A DNA stretch of 64,000 bases from Pezizomycotina sp. ARF18 (GCA_002224055.1 AZLU01000200.1:1-64000); one strand, 5' to 3'. Shown: positions 1 to 11,784, counted from the first letter of the stretch. Numbers and translations are program-made. The notes: generated by a model not told the origin, from the letters alone.

Positions 1-598
1 TTGTTGTATATTTGTAGGGCAGTCGTTGACGTCGACAACCTTTTTGATACTCGTATTATTGTTTGATTTTAAATTAGAACTAGAGCGATACATATTAGTC
101 CGATCGTATATCCGTCAAGTTATATCCTCGAACACTGGCGTTGAGTTTCGGTAGAACACGATGTCCGTGGTCGTTTCGCTCTATAAACCCCGAAAGGGGA
201 GAATATTGAGAAATCTCAGACCTGGAATTCGTCTATTCGATTTGAAATTTGTTATTATTTTCTTCCTCTATATATATATCAATCGAGGAACGGCAGTAGA
301 CGTCGAGAAGATTCGGAATAAACGGATATATTATATATTATAAATAACCCTCCACCATCTATCTATTCACGATGCTCATCCTTCCATACAGCAAAACCTT
401 CTAGCTCGACCAAACACAAACCGTTCTCCATATTCCATCATACAACCCTCCGCAGAAAGGCCCTACTAAGTAAAACCTACCTCACCTCTCTTCTTCTGGA
501 GAAATCAATTTCCGGACGAAATCCACCCCAAACCATCCTTCCACCGCTCTCACCACCACACAACTCCCTCCCATATCCTTTCGAAAACACCAATAGAG
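1..598. other. gene-poor start of window
   Basis: I see no supported gene here. The stretch is AT-rich with short TA runs near 260-340. The last ~250 bases are pyrimidine-rich (many CT, CCACC and ACCA words) and could be the promoter or 5' UTR of the small gene that follows. Confidence 0.4.
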
Positions 599-930
599 AT
601 GCCGGCAGCAGGTTCCCGTTGGCAGACGCGCACCCCTTCCAGCGACGCGAAGCAGCGAGCGAAGCGGAGCAGAAGCGACGGACTCGCAGTCGGGTGTTAC
701 CGCGCCGGAGTACGCGAACCAAGCCTTTCTCAACGCCGTGGTCCCCGTCGCGGCCGGCGTTGCGGTTCTCAGCCTGCCCTTTGGGTTGCTTTGGGTCCGG
801 CCAAGGCTGGCAAGTGAGAGTTTCTGGAAGGTGAGTTTCGTGGTTTCTGCTTCTTTCGGTCCTATTTTCTTCCTCTCTTATTTATCACCGTTTGGCAAGT
901 TGACTAATACCACGCGTCTGGTAGGGCTGA
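599..930 (+). CDS. small single-TM protein, hypothetical
   Basis: I do not recognise the family. An ATG at 599 opens a polar, Arg/Ser-rich N-terminus. After an apparent frame change near 660-700, the frame reading APEYANQAFLN is followed by a clear hydrophobic segment (VVPVAAGVAVLSLPFGLLW), then basic residues (VRPRLASESFWK), as in a one-pass membrane protein. A good donor GTGAGT lies at 831 and an acceptor TAG at 922-924. The second exon would be only GGC TGA, ending at 930. Predicted length is about 110 residues. The frame change fits the one-base homopolymer contractions seen in the other genes of the window. The TM segment and splice sites are seen directly; that this is a real gene is inferred. 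Confidence 0.35.
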
Positions 931-2011
931 TATGGATATATTTTTCCAAAGCTCGGCGGCTCGTCGCTTGACTTGTTTATAGTGTTTTCTCTTTCTTTGG
1001 ACGGACTATTACCGGAGACTCTGGAGTATCCAATAGGATTTCTTTTGTTTTGGGAATTTTTATTTCTTGATTCCTTTTCTTGTTTTATTTTCTGATGAAA
1101 CGTGACGATGCATGACGTGGGCGTTTGTGGAGCTTTATTAAAGGACGTTGTTTCTTTTTTTAGTTTCCTCCTGTTCCTTTTCTTTCAGCGTGCTCTTGTT
1201 TGTTACTCTGTTGATTTGCTCTTGGGATCGTATACAGAATTCTCTAGGTTCACGGCGTTGAATTTTGTCTTTTTTATCTTGAGCTCTGTGCTTCATTTCT
1301 TCTTTTCTCTCTCCGCGCTTCTACTCGGACTGTCGCATATGAAGCGCATGGTTAGGTGGGAGAGCTATAGACAGTGACTATAATCGTTGTCGTACTAGCA
1401 TTAAGCAGCAGGTGTTCAATGGACCGTGCCTTCTAATTTGATATCAATGTTGATTATCTGTATTCCTGGCGGCCGACGGCGCTGCCCGCGGCGTTGAATA
1501 CGGCCTGCCTAAAACCTGAAGCGCTTGAGATCACAGCATTCACAATCTTTACGATTTCCGAGCTTTGCACGGCTGTGTACCCCTTTCGCATTGCTTTTCC
1601 GTTATCACCGATGTTGGTTATCACGGTTGTATGGACCGTCAACGTGTCTCAAATATAAAGTTCCAGTCTTTCGCGCTTGCGACAGCCCACCGAGCCTGGC
1701 TCGTTAGGTGTCTCATCCGTGACGTTGCGTTTAATAAAAGAAAAAAAAAAACATGAAAACTATTTCTTTACGGTTCTCGAAGGGAGATATTGAAGTCTAG
1801 GTTTGGGACCTTAGACATAATTTACGTCGAAGCGGATGTGGTATTGGTGATTGCCAGTATAAAAGTAGCTAAACGTCTTTTGGGTCTAGTAAGCTGATAC
1901 CTCGAACATACAGCTATTGCCGTCACTTACTTGCCATTACGCATTAATGAGCCCGAGATCGAAAAAGGGAAGAAAAAGTCAACTATCCCAAGAAAACATT
2001 AGATTCAAAAT
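931..2011. other. intergenic, T-rich then mixed
   Basis: From 1010 to 1330 the plus strand is very T-rich (TTTCTTTT words). The 91-codon open frame there is hydrophobic only because it is T-rich, so I do not call it. A poly(A) run of about 12 lies at 1739-1752. I see no recognisable gene, RNA or repeat. Confidence 0.4.
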
Positions 2012-2760
2012 ATGCCGTCCTTATCTACTCTACTGCGCTTATCTGTCGTATCAATCGGTATCGCAAGCGCCAGGCCGTACGCAAAGGACTACGGAATCGC
2101 GGGCCAGATAGTCATGCCGCCCCTCACAATGCTGCCGAGTGGCGCGCCGGGGAAGACTACGGTATATTCGACGGAGTTACACCTATACCGGGTGCATCGC
2201 CGTATGTCCAACCATTCGACAACGACGATGCCATGAGTGTCGAGCCAGAGCAGGACCCCGAAGAATCCGACGAGGAGTCCGACACCCAAGAACCAACGAT
2301 CGAGTACATAGACTACGATAGCAGCGAGGACAGATACGAGCCTAATTCCCCGGGAGGAAGACTTTGAGGATCTCTTGGGTGAGGGAACTAATGATGCGGG
2401 TTTAAGTTCCCTTGGGGAGACGGGGAGGAGAAACTGATGATACGGACTTGTCCCATCGGGGAAGATGGGAGGAGTCTGAGTTTCAGCGTCAGTTCACGAG
2501 CACGTCAGGGAATCGATTAGGGAGAAGCAGGAGGAGCAGTGGGAGGAAGAGGAAGAGGGAGATGATGAGAAGTTAAAGAAGAAAGTGAATGGCGTAGGCG
2601 TGAAAATCTCGGGGTAACTCAGAAAGGCGAGAAAGCCGAAGATATACCGGTAGAGGAACGTCGGATCGCTCGGGTACGGGGTTCCGTAGGTTCGGTGATG
2701 CTGAGGAGTATCATCCCTAGTATACTCGCTGAGATGGACCTTTGCTCCATGAATAAGTAA
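2012..2760 (+). CDS. putative secreted acidic protein with frame breaks
   Basis: The ATG at 2012 begins a signal-peptide-like segment (MPSLSTLLRLSVVSIGIASA, then RPYAKDYG). Reading then has to change frame. One frame gives EDYGIFDGVTPIPGASPY and a strongly acidic stretch rich in E, D, S and Y (EEIDYD- and EESDEESD-like). A later frame gives EEQWEEEEEGDDEKLKKK. A third frame gives a more basic end (VEERRIARVRGSV...) finishing LCSMNK and TAA at 2760. Together this is about 250 residues: secretion signal, acidic disordered middle, charged probable coiled coil. I do not recognise a family. At least three frame changes are needed, which fits the window-wide one-base contractions, but a decaying gene cannot be excluded. 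Confidence 0.4.
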
Positions 2761-3089
2761 CGTCTCTGAAGCCCACTTAAAGGGCATGTTAATTCTAGAA
2801 GATAAATTGGATTGTTTTAGTTTCGGAACGATGTTATCTCAATGAAGGTAAATGAAAATGATTTCATGACTTTCAAACAGCAATGAATGTAGTCTCTTTC
2901 GTTTTACTACTACTCATTATTTGAGTCTCTTGATACACACTGGTATACACGTAAAAAGAGCCAACTCAAGTTAAATGCGACCGATATTTTAGCTTCACGA
3001 AGGGTACTTGGTAGATACACTCCAATAAAGCAGAGTCGACCTCCTCTTAGGAACTAAAAAGCTGTATAGTATTAAATCGTACACATACG

Positions 3090-3420
3090 TCATCCAAAAC
3101 TCCCACCTCTCAGAAACTTATGCTTAAACACCCTCCTCTTCTTCATAAACCCCGGAAAGAAGTCCTTCTCCATCTTCCCCTCTAGCTCATCCCACACATC
3201 TTTAAACGCCTCGGGATCAACTCTCCCTTCAATCTCAATCATTTGCTTCGCCCCCTCTCTAGTCTCCCTTGTAAGGTAGCTCGTGACGTCTCTATCCGCC
3301 TCGCCGGGAACCAAGAAGGAATAATATATCTTTTCCGCCGAAGCGGCCAAATCTGCCCGCTGGAATTCGTGCTCAGAATCCGCTTTTGCGATTGCAGAAA
3401 GATGTCGTGGCGAGGTTAAC
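3090..3420 (-). CDS. RGS-domain-like C-terminal half, partial
   Basis: The clear open segment reads AEKIYYSFLVPGEADRDV, then about 30 residues, then DPEAFKDVWDELEGKMEKDF and FPGFMKKR, with a stop at 3090. The order IYxxFLxPxEAxxxV followed by FxxxxxxxxxxMExDxFPxF is the pattern of the last three helices of regulator-of-G-protein-signalling domains, which accelerate GTP hydrolysis by G-alpha subunits. The first half of an RGS domain is not visible upstream (3420-3600), where the frames are broken. The family call rests on pattern memory. Alternatives are an unrelated helical protein or a truncated gene. Confidence 0.4.
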
Positions 3421-3600
3421 AGCGCGGACTCTTCGCGTGCGGGTGTGAGAATAATGGCCTGATGAAGGATGAAATCTGTGAAGTCGTCGGGTCGACCGGA
3501 TCGATATCTGCAGTAGATTTTGTGGAGAATCGGAAGATAAACGCTCGAGGACGAAGAATTTGCAATATTTTATGTGATCTTGAATATCTAGCCTTTTTCA

Positions 3601-3780
3601 AAGCATGTCAGTAATGCTCTCAAAAAAAAAAAAGAAACACAAACATGCTCCGATAAAAGTAAGGTAAACATTACCAGCAGTCTAGCAGGTCTAAAGCGTG
3701 CATGTCGTCCCGCATATATACCAGGAAATTGTTATAGGAATACGGGGGCTTTGTCTCTCGTTTCAGTATAGCACTTAGTG
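3601..3780. other. short spacer with poly(A)
   Basis: This short spacer contains a 12-base A run (3621-3632). A minor open frame (3732-3780) may be the end of the next gene in another frame. Nothing else is recognised. Confidence 0.3.
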
Positions 3781-5363
3781 TTACCTTGAATTCTCTCCCA
3801 GACGAGTCGGCGACGTTGGATTCGTAGGGGACGACAATAAGTCAAGATCAGGCGTAGTATTAATCCCCATTGAATCCCTTTTACTGAGATCATGCTCTTG
3901 TGCTTCATCGGCTCTCGTGATTGCAAGGCTAGTGATTGAGGACGAGTCAGATTTGAGCGACGGCGGCTCATCTAGTGACGTAGTCGTGCTAGCGCGTACC
4001 ATTCTCCAATGCTCGGCCATGGAGGTCTCCGCCGTTGTATTTGTATATGGATCTGCGAGTTCGGAGCGGTTCGAGGCAGCTGTGGTCGTGGGAACTTCTT
4101 CGGTCTCGATTATTGGTAACTCCGGCTTCGTAGCGGTGTGTATCTCGTTGTTACCGAGCTCATATCGGGAAGTACTGTCGGCTGTATCTCCCCCAGATGG
4201 ACCGCTACCGGTTGATTCTCCGCCGATCGGGAAGATTCTCCTATCTGTTCAACAGGGTTCCTGAGCACCATTTTCGGGAGTTGCTGCAGAGATTTCCCCT
4301 CGTCCACGACTTGTTTTCCGTTGTCAATGGGCGGATTTTCCTTGATGTTCGGGTCGTTGCGACGAGTATCCTTTGCGATTCTTCTCGGATAGCAGAGAGT
4401 AATGGAGCAGCATCGCTTCTCTGTAGTCTAAAACTCTGCCGAATGTCTTCATCGATTATTTCCTTCGGATTCGGACTACTCGGTTGAATTAAATGTGGAG
4501 AAGCCGTTCCGTCGTTTCTTTCATCGGTTGTGTTTACGGCAGGCGCCTCGCTTGAGCCTTCGAGCTCCCTTTCTCTACCAGCTAAAGCGGTAGTGGGCTC
4601 AAGAACTGCATCTGATGTATCTGATAAAGGCATAACTTCTTTCAGATTCGGAGCAGCTGCCACCAGGGTTGAAAGCTCATCACCGCGCCTGCTTCAATTC
4701 CGCCGGAGCTACTATCGCGGAGAATAATACAACACCGCCTTCTCCTTGGTCGATAAGACCACTAATATTTGGGATTACGGTAGTAGTATCCGCCGCATTC
4801 TTAGGTACCGCACCAGGTTCATGGCCTCTCTGGTCCGAAGAATGTTCATCAATTACCCTGTCAAGGTTAACCCCACGTCCACATCCTCGCCTTCTCGAAT
4901 CGGTATCGTGGCGGCCCGAGGCGATGGTCCGTTAGTGAACGATACCGTCGCAGGCCCTACCGCGACGCTACTCGAGCGCCGAACACGGATATCGCTTTCC
5001 GATGACCGCGAGACATCAAACACGGCCAAAGCAAGCTGCAATCCAGCTCTATACGCCTCCAACCTCTTCCGAAGCTGCAGAACATCGTAGCCCTCCGGAT
5101 CCGCCTTCAACTCCTCGTAGGTTTCCCTGCAGCCTTCCAGCATACCGTCGATCTCCTGCCGAGTTCATTCTGCCTAGCCCGGCGGGGATCGAGTAACACC
5201 GGCAAAAGCCGGGAGAAAGCGGTGTTGACGTCGTTCATGACATCAAAGAGCCGAGAGAGCTCCGCCCTCCTGCCGCGCCATCGCCAGAGAGGAGGGTATT
5301 GTATATACTGGAGGATAGAGACGCACCGGTGACGATGAGATTCGTTAGGGTTGCGATGGACAT
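3781..5363 (-). CDS. helical N-terminal domain plus long disordered tail, hypothetical
   Basis: The best start is the ATG at 5361-5363 (MSIATLTNLIVTGASLSSSI). After a frame change the protein reads RAELSRLFDVMNDVNTAFSR and LLPVLLDP, and then (another frame) GMLEGCRETYEELKA and LRKRLEAYRAGLQLALAVFDV. This looks like a helical bundle of about 130 residues. The rest, about 350 residues, is low-complexity and rich in S, T, P and E, as expected of disorder, ending at a stop at 3781. The N-terminus resembles in style the helical 'fungal N-terminal' domains found alone or on STAND/NLR proteins, but no motif decides this. No NB-ARC or NACHT P-loop is present. At least three frame changes are needed. 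Confidence 0.4.
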
Positions 5364-5704
5364 TTGCGGATCGTCATCATCGTGGTTGCATATGTGAGGA
5401 ACGGGATGGGATTTCGGAGGTTTAGGGAGTTGGGCGCTGCTGCCTAGCTCAGTTCATAAGTGCATGTTTATATACACGCTCTTTGTCTAAATTCAGTACA
5501 ATGGTGCGTGCTTATATATTTATTACGCTGAAAGTTGTATCACCTGAAAAATGGAAGCAATACCAATGCCAGATCAATTGATCAACTCTGTCATTTCTGT
5601 GATGCAGGCTAAACGACTTCGTATCTAAAGCTAATACCTCTATCTAAAGGCTATCCTTTCGTCCGATGAGTCCCAGACCCATCAGTAACTTTCCTTAACT
5701 GAAA

Positions 5705-7230
5705 TCACCGCATTTCCCTTGAAACGGCTCCAGGATTCTCTAGATGGTGTACAATCTCATCATCAAGATAGCTAATAAGTTCCTTTCGAGATTGTGGTCG
5801 TAATCCGGCTCTAAGCTTGGGCGATGTAAAACGATCGTAAGCGCATCCGTGGTGTTTGCTGACTTCGGGATAAAAGTATTCAGAGAGTTTGGACACCTTC
5901 AAGAACCCGAAATAATCGTAGCGTCAAAGAAGAGGCCGGGAAAGTAGCTATTCGGTTTATTTAACGCGACGTAGCTGTATGGCTTCCGCCCTTGTCCGCT
6001 TTTACGTTGTGATGCAATTCCTCTAATACAAGACAGGAACGGTGGACCGGAACTAGATTGGGATTTTCGAGGGGTAAGTCAGCCTCCAGAGGTGGCTCGT
6101 GGGCTGTCATCTCTCGAATAATCTTTCGGACTCTTTCGGATTCGAGCTTTTCCGCGATTCCTCCTCCGTGTAACCATTGGGCGCAGACTCTGAGCTATTA
6201 ACAGCTGAAGGTGCTGCTCTGTGGGCCTTGAGGGACTTGGCGGGCTTGCGGGCTCAGAATTTCGATCTCGAGTGGGTTTAAAATAAGCTCCTTCTTCAAC
6301 CTCCGCGATTTCGCGGTCTCGTAAAGCATTTTCCATTGGAATAAGATGGAAAATGTCTTCTTCAGGTATCTCCTAGCCTTAAGCTCTAGCCCGAAGATAC
6401 CAGCCTTGGTGGATTCCATCTCCGCAAAAGCAACGTCGCAAAGGTAGTCCGTCTTGCTTTGCCCTTTCTTAAGCTTCGGTTGCTGTACAGACTCTCCGAT
6501 GGCCCTTAAAGTTTCGCGTAGTTTACCTCCTGCTTCTGCAGCATCCGCCGTCTCGCTTGAGATGATTTTCGAGAAGTTGTCGTGTACTAGGATCAAAACT
6601 TCCTTTACTTCTTCAGCCTTTCCTCTTAGCTGTAGCGGGTCTTTCCCCGAAATGATATCTTGGAGGATGTGGATGTATTTTTTATCCTGTACTTTATTTT
6701 CTCGATAGAATGATGAACGAGCGCGGTGAGCAAGTCCTCCTTATCCGAATCTAAAACCTGTACAATAGCGTGTGATCATTTATTCCAAAATTCATGTTTT
6801 GAGGTGTCTGACCTTCCCCTGCATCGCTCAGGCGTGATGCTATCCGCTGCATAATTCGCCAAACGCGGCCCAAGAATTTGTCAACCTTCCTATCGACCGC
6901 CTTGTTGCCCCCAATTATAATCTTCGGTTTTGCGCCTGTACCCATGCACTGTACGTAAGGCCAATGGCGTAAACATTGCTCTTCGGTTTATCCACAATGA
7001 ACGCCAGCGCATTAACTAACTGGAAGAGTCGCCATCGTATACTGAGAATGATCTGCGGCTCGCTCTTCCGAATTCGATATCCGGCTTTCGGCGTTCTTCG
7101 TACGGCACAGTTTCGCTAGAACATCTAGATATAATTCAGGATAGAAGGCAATATCCTGGGTCAGTAGCTCCTGCCAGGGTTTGTCGGAAGCTGGGGAGTA
7201 ATCTCCTTTGTAGAAGAAATGGAGCATCAT
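5705..7230 (-). CDS. unrecognised gene or gene pair with an intron
   Basis: Open segments run in minus order. At 7230-7015 one reads MMLHFFYKGDYSP... and ELYLDVLAKLC. Next comes RWRLFQLVNALAFIVDKPKS, then GNKAVDRKVDKFLGRVWRIM ending at 6814. An intron (about 6759-6813, donor GTCAGA, acceptor TACAG) separates this from VLDSDKEDLLTALVHHSIEK, and then a long helical charged segment at 6596-6200 (KLKKGQSKTDYLCDVAFAEM). The gene ends in a basic, Ser/Pro-rich tail. A separate open segment at 5705-5902 (VSKLSEYFYPEVSKHHGC) may be a last exon or another gene. The first segment is faintly like the end of a BTB domain (xLxFFYxGDY), but the rest of such a domain is absent. Several frame breaks occur. 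I assign no function. Confidence 0.35.
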
Positions 7231-9552
7231 CCGTGACGGAGACGTTGTTCCTTTTTTGTAGGCTTGTGTTTGCTAAAACCGGAGTCCTCCGGTGCTAAGT
7301 AAAGATTGAAATTTTGGAGGAAGTAAATGGTGAAATAATCTGCGGTGGAGTAAATCATAGAGCTTTTAATTGTCAAATAACCCCTTCCTTGCTGAAATTG
7401 CCGTGAGACGTGGACAAACCCAATCTTCTAGAAACCTTAAGGTTGTTGTCTTTCCTTGATTACGCAATAATGATTCTCCACAGCGCGATACTGATGGCCT
7501 TACAAGAAGCATATTGGAGAAAGGCTGTGACATTACACTCAGCGGTATTTGATCAAGATTGCCAATCGCCTATATAGTTATATTGTGGACGTCACGTCCT
7601 CAAGCTATCCTGGTACACTCCGTGATACCGTAATCTAAATATACAGACTAGCTTAATTTACACTTTATTAACTCCTTCCCGAGACTATATTGTGAAGTCA
7701 AAGGTCGACGGCAGCAATATCGAATGGATGTGCTTCGATTTTGCAGGTAAAAGTTTTTTCTATTGTACAAAGCCAGACATGATAATGCCTTCCCCTATTT
7801 GAAAAGTTCGAAATCATTTTTCGAAAGATTTGACGGCATTTTTGTTTTCTTGAACAAAACCCCTTCTACTTTTTTGAATACCTGAGGTTTTTCTGTTACT
7901 TTCAACCCAAAGCAGACCCTTCTTGCGGTGTATGTCATCAGAACAGATTTACCTCTTTTACCGAAGAGAATATAACTTGGATTTTCGTATTAGCCCGACT
8001 TTCGTGCTCCGGATGGTTTAAATGTGCATCTATCGGACAACCTTTTCGATAGTCCTAGTGTGAAGACGCCATTAATGTATCGAGAGAGTTCTGCCCCTAA
8101 TACCGATCATTTCGGAAATGCAGGTCTTTCGTTTTCCTAATGAGTTTATCCGAGGTCGTATGATATGCGTCTTCTCTGTCCTCCTCCAAAGGTAACAACA
8201 AACCATTCAAATCTCGGGAGACGCAGACGCTGTAGACTGCGAGAGCGATTCTTGGATCCTCCTACTAGTTCTATTTATCTCATACATTTTATATCAAGGA
8301 AAAGAGACTCCGATCCTAGAACAAAAGTTGAAAGTATCCTTCTTTTATTACCCCAGCTCTTGTATTACCGCCAGACTCGAATAGATACTCTAAATATTTT
8401 CCATAAGCTCTACAGCAGCTTCTTCTATAGAAGTCTGATCATTCCATTATTTTTAGAAGCTGTCGTAGATCTCCTTCTTAGACCTGTCACGCTATGTAAC
8501 TCGGTTACCGTCCTATCGAACTTGAAGGTATTGCGGGTTGGTCCTTCTCTTTGAAACGCTATTACTATTACCAATAGTATTTGTTTCCCTGACCTCGAAT
8601 ACTAAAAGTTCGCTTGTTGCTAGTCGTTTCTATAAACATTAAAGGATAGGTTCAGGCTGTGGCTAAAGGAACGAATAAACCCTATAGACTTTTAATATTT
8701 ATTAAAAGGTTAGTTAGGTTAGATTCTCAACGAGCTAGACGGATGAGAAGACATGCTAGGGTTGGAGACATCTCCTAATGAGACACCTTATATAGGAGAC
8801 TAAAAGGGAACAAGTCCCTTCTCCAAGAACAAAACATGATAGGTAGTTGGGAAATTAAGCTATCCCATGCATATATGTATTCTATCTGTTTAGCTCGAAC
8901 CCAATAGATGTGGAGCCGCTGGACCTAATTCGATAAGAGCAGAGGAGGATATAATCGCGGTTTATATATTCCGAAATGTCCCACATCCTAAGGCGAGAAG
9001 CTGACCTCTTCTTGAAGCCCTTAATGACGTAGCGGGATCCGTTGCAAATATCTACTCACGTTACACGAGGAAGATTTGGCCATTGCAGCACAAACGCGAG
9101 CTAGCATTCCGAGCGTTGTCACGTGTTAAGAAGTTCGCTGGTGTCACGAACCTCCTCGTAGTGTGATCCACAAGATTCGTGGGGAAAAGCTTCTTGGGTG
9201 TTTGACCACAACATCAAGCTACTTAAATTGATAGAGTACTAGTAGGTATAGCAGCAAATGTTTCCTACTTGCGGATATTTTGCCGCCTGAGCTGTACATT
9301 TGCCCTGATTAAGATGAAGTGTAACTAAAGCAAACAGGACTCAACATTTTTCCTAGGCTTCTAGAAAACATAGCCCGGATACAAGAATCCTCTTGGAATT
9401 GTATACACGTATCTTTTGTCCAACGTTCCGCCATTAGGTAGAGCTGTTTCTTTGTCCATTCACTTGTATCGCAAAAACAGTAGCTTCTGTATGTAGTACC
9501 TTTCGCGTTAGCTCCAATCTGTGATAGTATAGTCCAATAGCCACAGCTGTCA
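7231..9552. other. intergenic desert
   Basis: No supported gene. The sequence is moderately AT-rich without long simple repeats. A 129-codon open frame at 8165-8554 (plus) has no motif and atypical composition, and I read it as chance. No tRNA-like box A/box B pair was seen by eye. Confidence 0.4.
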
Positions 9553-9957
9553 CTACCAGGTCCACTTCCACTTTAGTGCTAGCTCCGCAATTTCATCGTC
9601 ATCCACGACGTCAATATCCTGAACACTATCCCACCACGATGCCCTCCTCATCTTCGTAACCATTTTGTAGATATAATAGAAAACAACAAGCACCGCAATC
9701 ACCCACAACACCGCCGTAACTTTGCCCCAAATACCCTCCCGGCGGCGAACCTCCTCTTTGCGGCGACGCTCATTGCACTCCTCGCACTCGCAGTTCGCGG
9801 CCTCTCGCAGGAGCGCCTCATAGAACAATTGTAGAAGATACTGTTCTTCCATCTCTCGCAGGTATGCTTCTTTCGTTGCTTGCCTGTGTGCTTCTTCGGC
9901 TTTATGTTGGCGTTGCTCGTTCGATCGCCGTTTCCTCCTACTGTTTCTGTTCGTCAT
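9553..9957 (-). CDS. small coiled-coil, single-TM protein, hypothetical
   Basis: This is an intact single-exon frame of 134 codons. Residues 1-35 are highly basic (MTNRNSRRKRRSNEQRQHKA). Residues 20-75 are charged and Glu/Arg/Gln-rich, likely a coiled coil, and contain a CECEEC cluster (NCECEECNERRRKEE). A single clear membrane segment follows at about 84-103 (VTAVLWVIAVLVVFYYIYKM). The C-terminus is a short acidic tail with DVVDDDEIAELALKWKW. The start was chosen because the ATG is the first codon of the open frame and is followed at once by a coherent protein. It is one of the few unbroken frames in the window. The family is not recognised; by inference it is a tail-region membrane-anchored protein of an internal membrane. 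Confidence 0.6.
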   Translation of the reverse strand: MTNRNSRRKRRSNEQRQHKAEEAHRQATKEAYLREMEEQYLLQLFYEALLREAANCECEECNERRRKEEVRRREGIWGKVTAVLWVIAVLVVFYYIYKMVTKMRRASWWDSVQDIDVVDDDEIAELALKWKWTW

Positions 9958-10238
9958 AGTATATGATTTGGCTCGTCGGAGTTTGAGATGTTACGGGGAG
10001 ACTGTTATTTCTTAGAGTTTGGGATGCTTTGTTTAGATACTTCGCGGCTGTGGCTGGTCCTGGAGGGTTGTTTAGATGACTCGTCGGTTTGAAGAAGTAG
10101 AATTTGGAGATGAGGATTAATGGTAGGTCGGGGTTGAGTTAATGGCAGGTTAAGTTGTGGACTCGTCATTCGTCATTCGTATGTCAAGAAGGAGTGCCAA
10201 GGAAAGTGGAAAGTGGAAAGTAGCAAACCCAGAAAGAC

Positions 10239-10281
10239 CAAAAAAAAAGAAAGAAAAAAGAAAGAAAAAAGAAAGAAAAGA
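10239..10281 (+). repeat. GAAA-type microsatellite
   Basis: A run of AAAGA/AAAAAGAAAG units on the plus strand, about 43 bases. It is a simple purine repeat just downstream (minus sense: upstream) of the small coiled-coil gene. Confidence 0.7.
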
Positions 10282-10817
10282 AATTATCTGAACATTTGAT
10301 ATCAAATATTCTATATGGGGCCGGCTAGAATACGGTGGAATAATGTAATCCAGATAAAACAAGCGCAAAACAAGCACAATGTATACACGTTTACATCTTA
10401 CAAAATGCTATATATCCGGCGTAACGTATCTCTGTATTATTTTCATCTCTATTTACCAAACAAGCTTCGCTATTTGTCTCGCCTGGATGAACATAGAATA
10501 GCAAAAAAGAACTGAATTTCATTTGATGCTGTATATTCGATGCCGGAAGAAGCAATAAGCACAACAGGCTCAATGTACCGGGTAAACCATTTGATAGACG
10601 AGGACGACCAAAAATTTCAAACCACGTTCGATAACATGATTCGAAGTACCACCTGAGATATCGTAATATAATAAAGGCCTCGTGGTGCGCTTCAGTACAT
10701 TTTTTCATCTTGCTTAATTAATCCGCGAGTACGAGTAGCGACTAGATTTCACAAAAGCTCTTGGACGTCTCACATATACAACTCTTTCCTACGCAACCCT
10801 CCGGGTCTTCTCTCATA

Positions 10818-11000
10818 ATGACAGCAGAAGAATCACCAGCCTATACCCCGCTGCCGCTGGTCTACGAGCAGCATTCGGCTCACAAACGGGTATGCAACAA
10901 AATCACCGCCAATATCTGCATGCTCCTCATCCTACTTTTTTGCTTTATATGCGTCGGTATCGTTGGTTTGGTATGGTTTCTAGCAGCGATTAGTAAGTAG
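10818..11000 (+). CDS. very small single-TM protein, hypothetical
   Basis: This is an intact 60-codon frame starting at the ATG at 10818 (ATAATGACAG context). An upstream in-frame ATG at 10761 would add 19 residues without membrane or signal character, so I prefer 10818. Residues 1-30 are polar (MTAEESPAYTPLPLVYEQHS). Residues 33-57 form one strong membrane helix (ICMLLILLFCFICVGIVGLV), followed by WFLAAISK and a stop. The pattern of short polar cytosolic N-terminus, basic HKRVCNK before the helix, and almost no tail suits a tail-anchored or type II micro-protein. No family is recognised. Confidence 0.5.
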   Translation: MTAEESPAYTPLPLVYEQHSAHKRVCNKITANICMLLILLFCFICVGIVGLVWFLAAISK

Positions 11001-11752
11001 AGAAGGGGAGAAGGAGAGTCCGGATGCGGGAGACATGAAGAGCTGAACACTATGGTAGTGCGTGTGGTGGGGACGGCGGTCATGCCGATTTGTACGGTTA
11101 TAGCTACGTAGTTTCTTATAGGAAAGCATTGAGACTTCTAAGATGCCGACAGGTAATGTTTTCTAGAGGTGAAAAGTACTTGGTCAAAGTAATGAACTCA
11201 TTAACGCCAGTGCAAAAAGTCACAGGTATCGTGAGTTAAATCCCTTTGGCCTTATATACCTAACTTACATGTCTACTTGGCACCTACGGGTAACTATAGT
11301 ACAATTGAAGGTACACGTACACGACAACACCTTTCCGGAGGAGCAGTACAGGAAAGCGCGACAGTTGAATAACCAATTAGCCCTCCGCAAATTTAAACCA
11401 ATTTTTCAAACTTAGCATAGGTTTAATTCCGTTCACACACAACCTTAAATTTTTTTTTTTTTTTTTTAATTTTTTTTATTATCTCGTAAGCGGGCCCTCA
11501 CCTTGGAAGAAGCAAAAGCACTTTGTGTATCAGTGGAGATTTTTATTCGATTAAATGGGTTAAGTGTTCGTGGAGTTTGAAATTTTGTATAATGATTTCC
11601 TACCGAATGTGATACGCACTGTAAATGGAACATTGCTAACTGAAGTCTTAAAATTGAAAAAAATTAGGGAAAGAAAAAAAAAAAAACATAATAAGTAAAT
11701 AAATATATCGAAAATAAATATATCCCTCTAGAGAACAGTCTACCACTGCGAG

Positions 11753-11784
<32 letters not shown>

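Noticed and set aside
1102-1377. 91-codon hydrophobic open frame
   Set aside because: Its hydrophobicity follows from T-rich DNA (Phe/Leu codons). It has no signal-peptide layout, splice support or conserved motif.
8165-8554. 129-codon open frame on the plus strand
   Set aside because: It has no domain, shows odd Arg/Leu/Ser composition, and its length is within chance for this much intergenic DNA.
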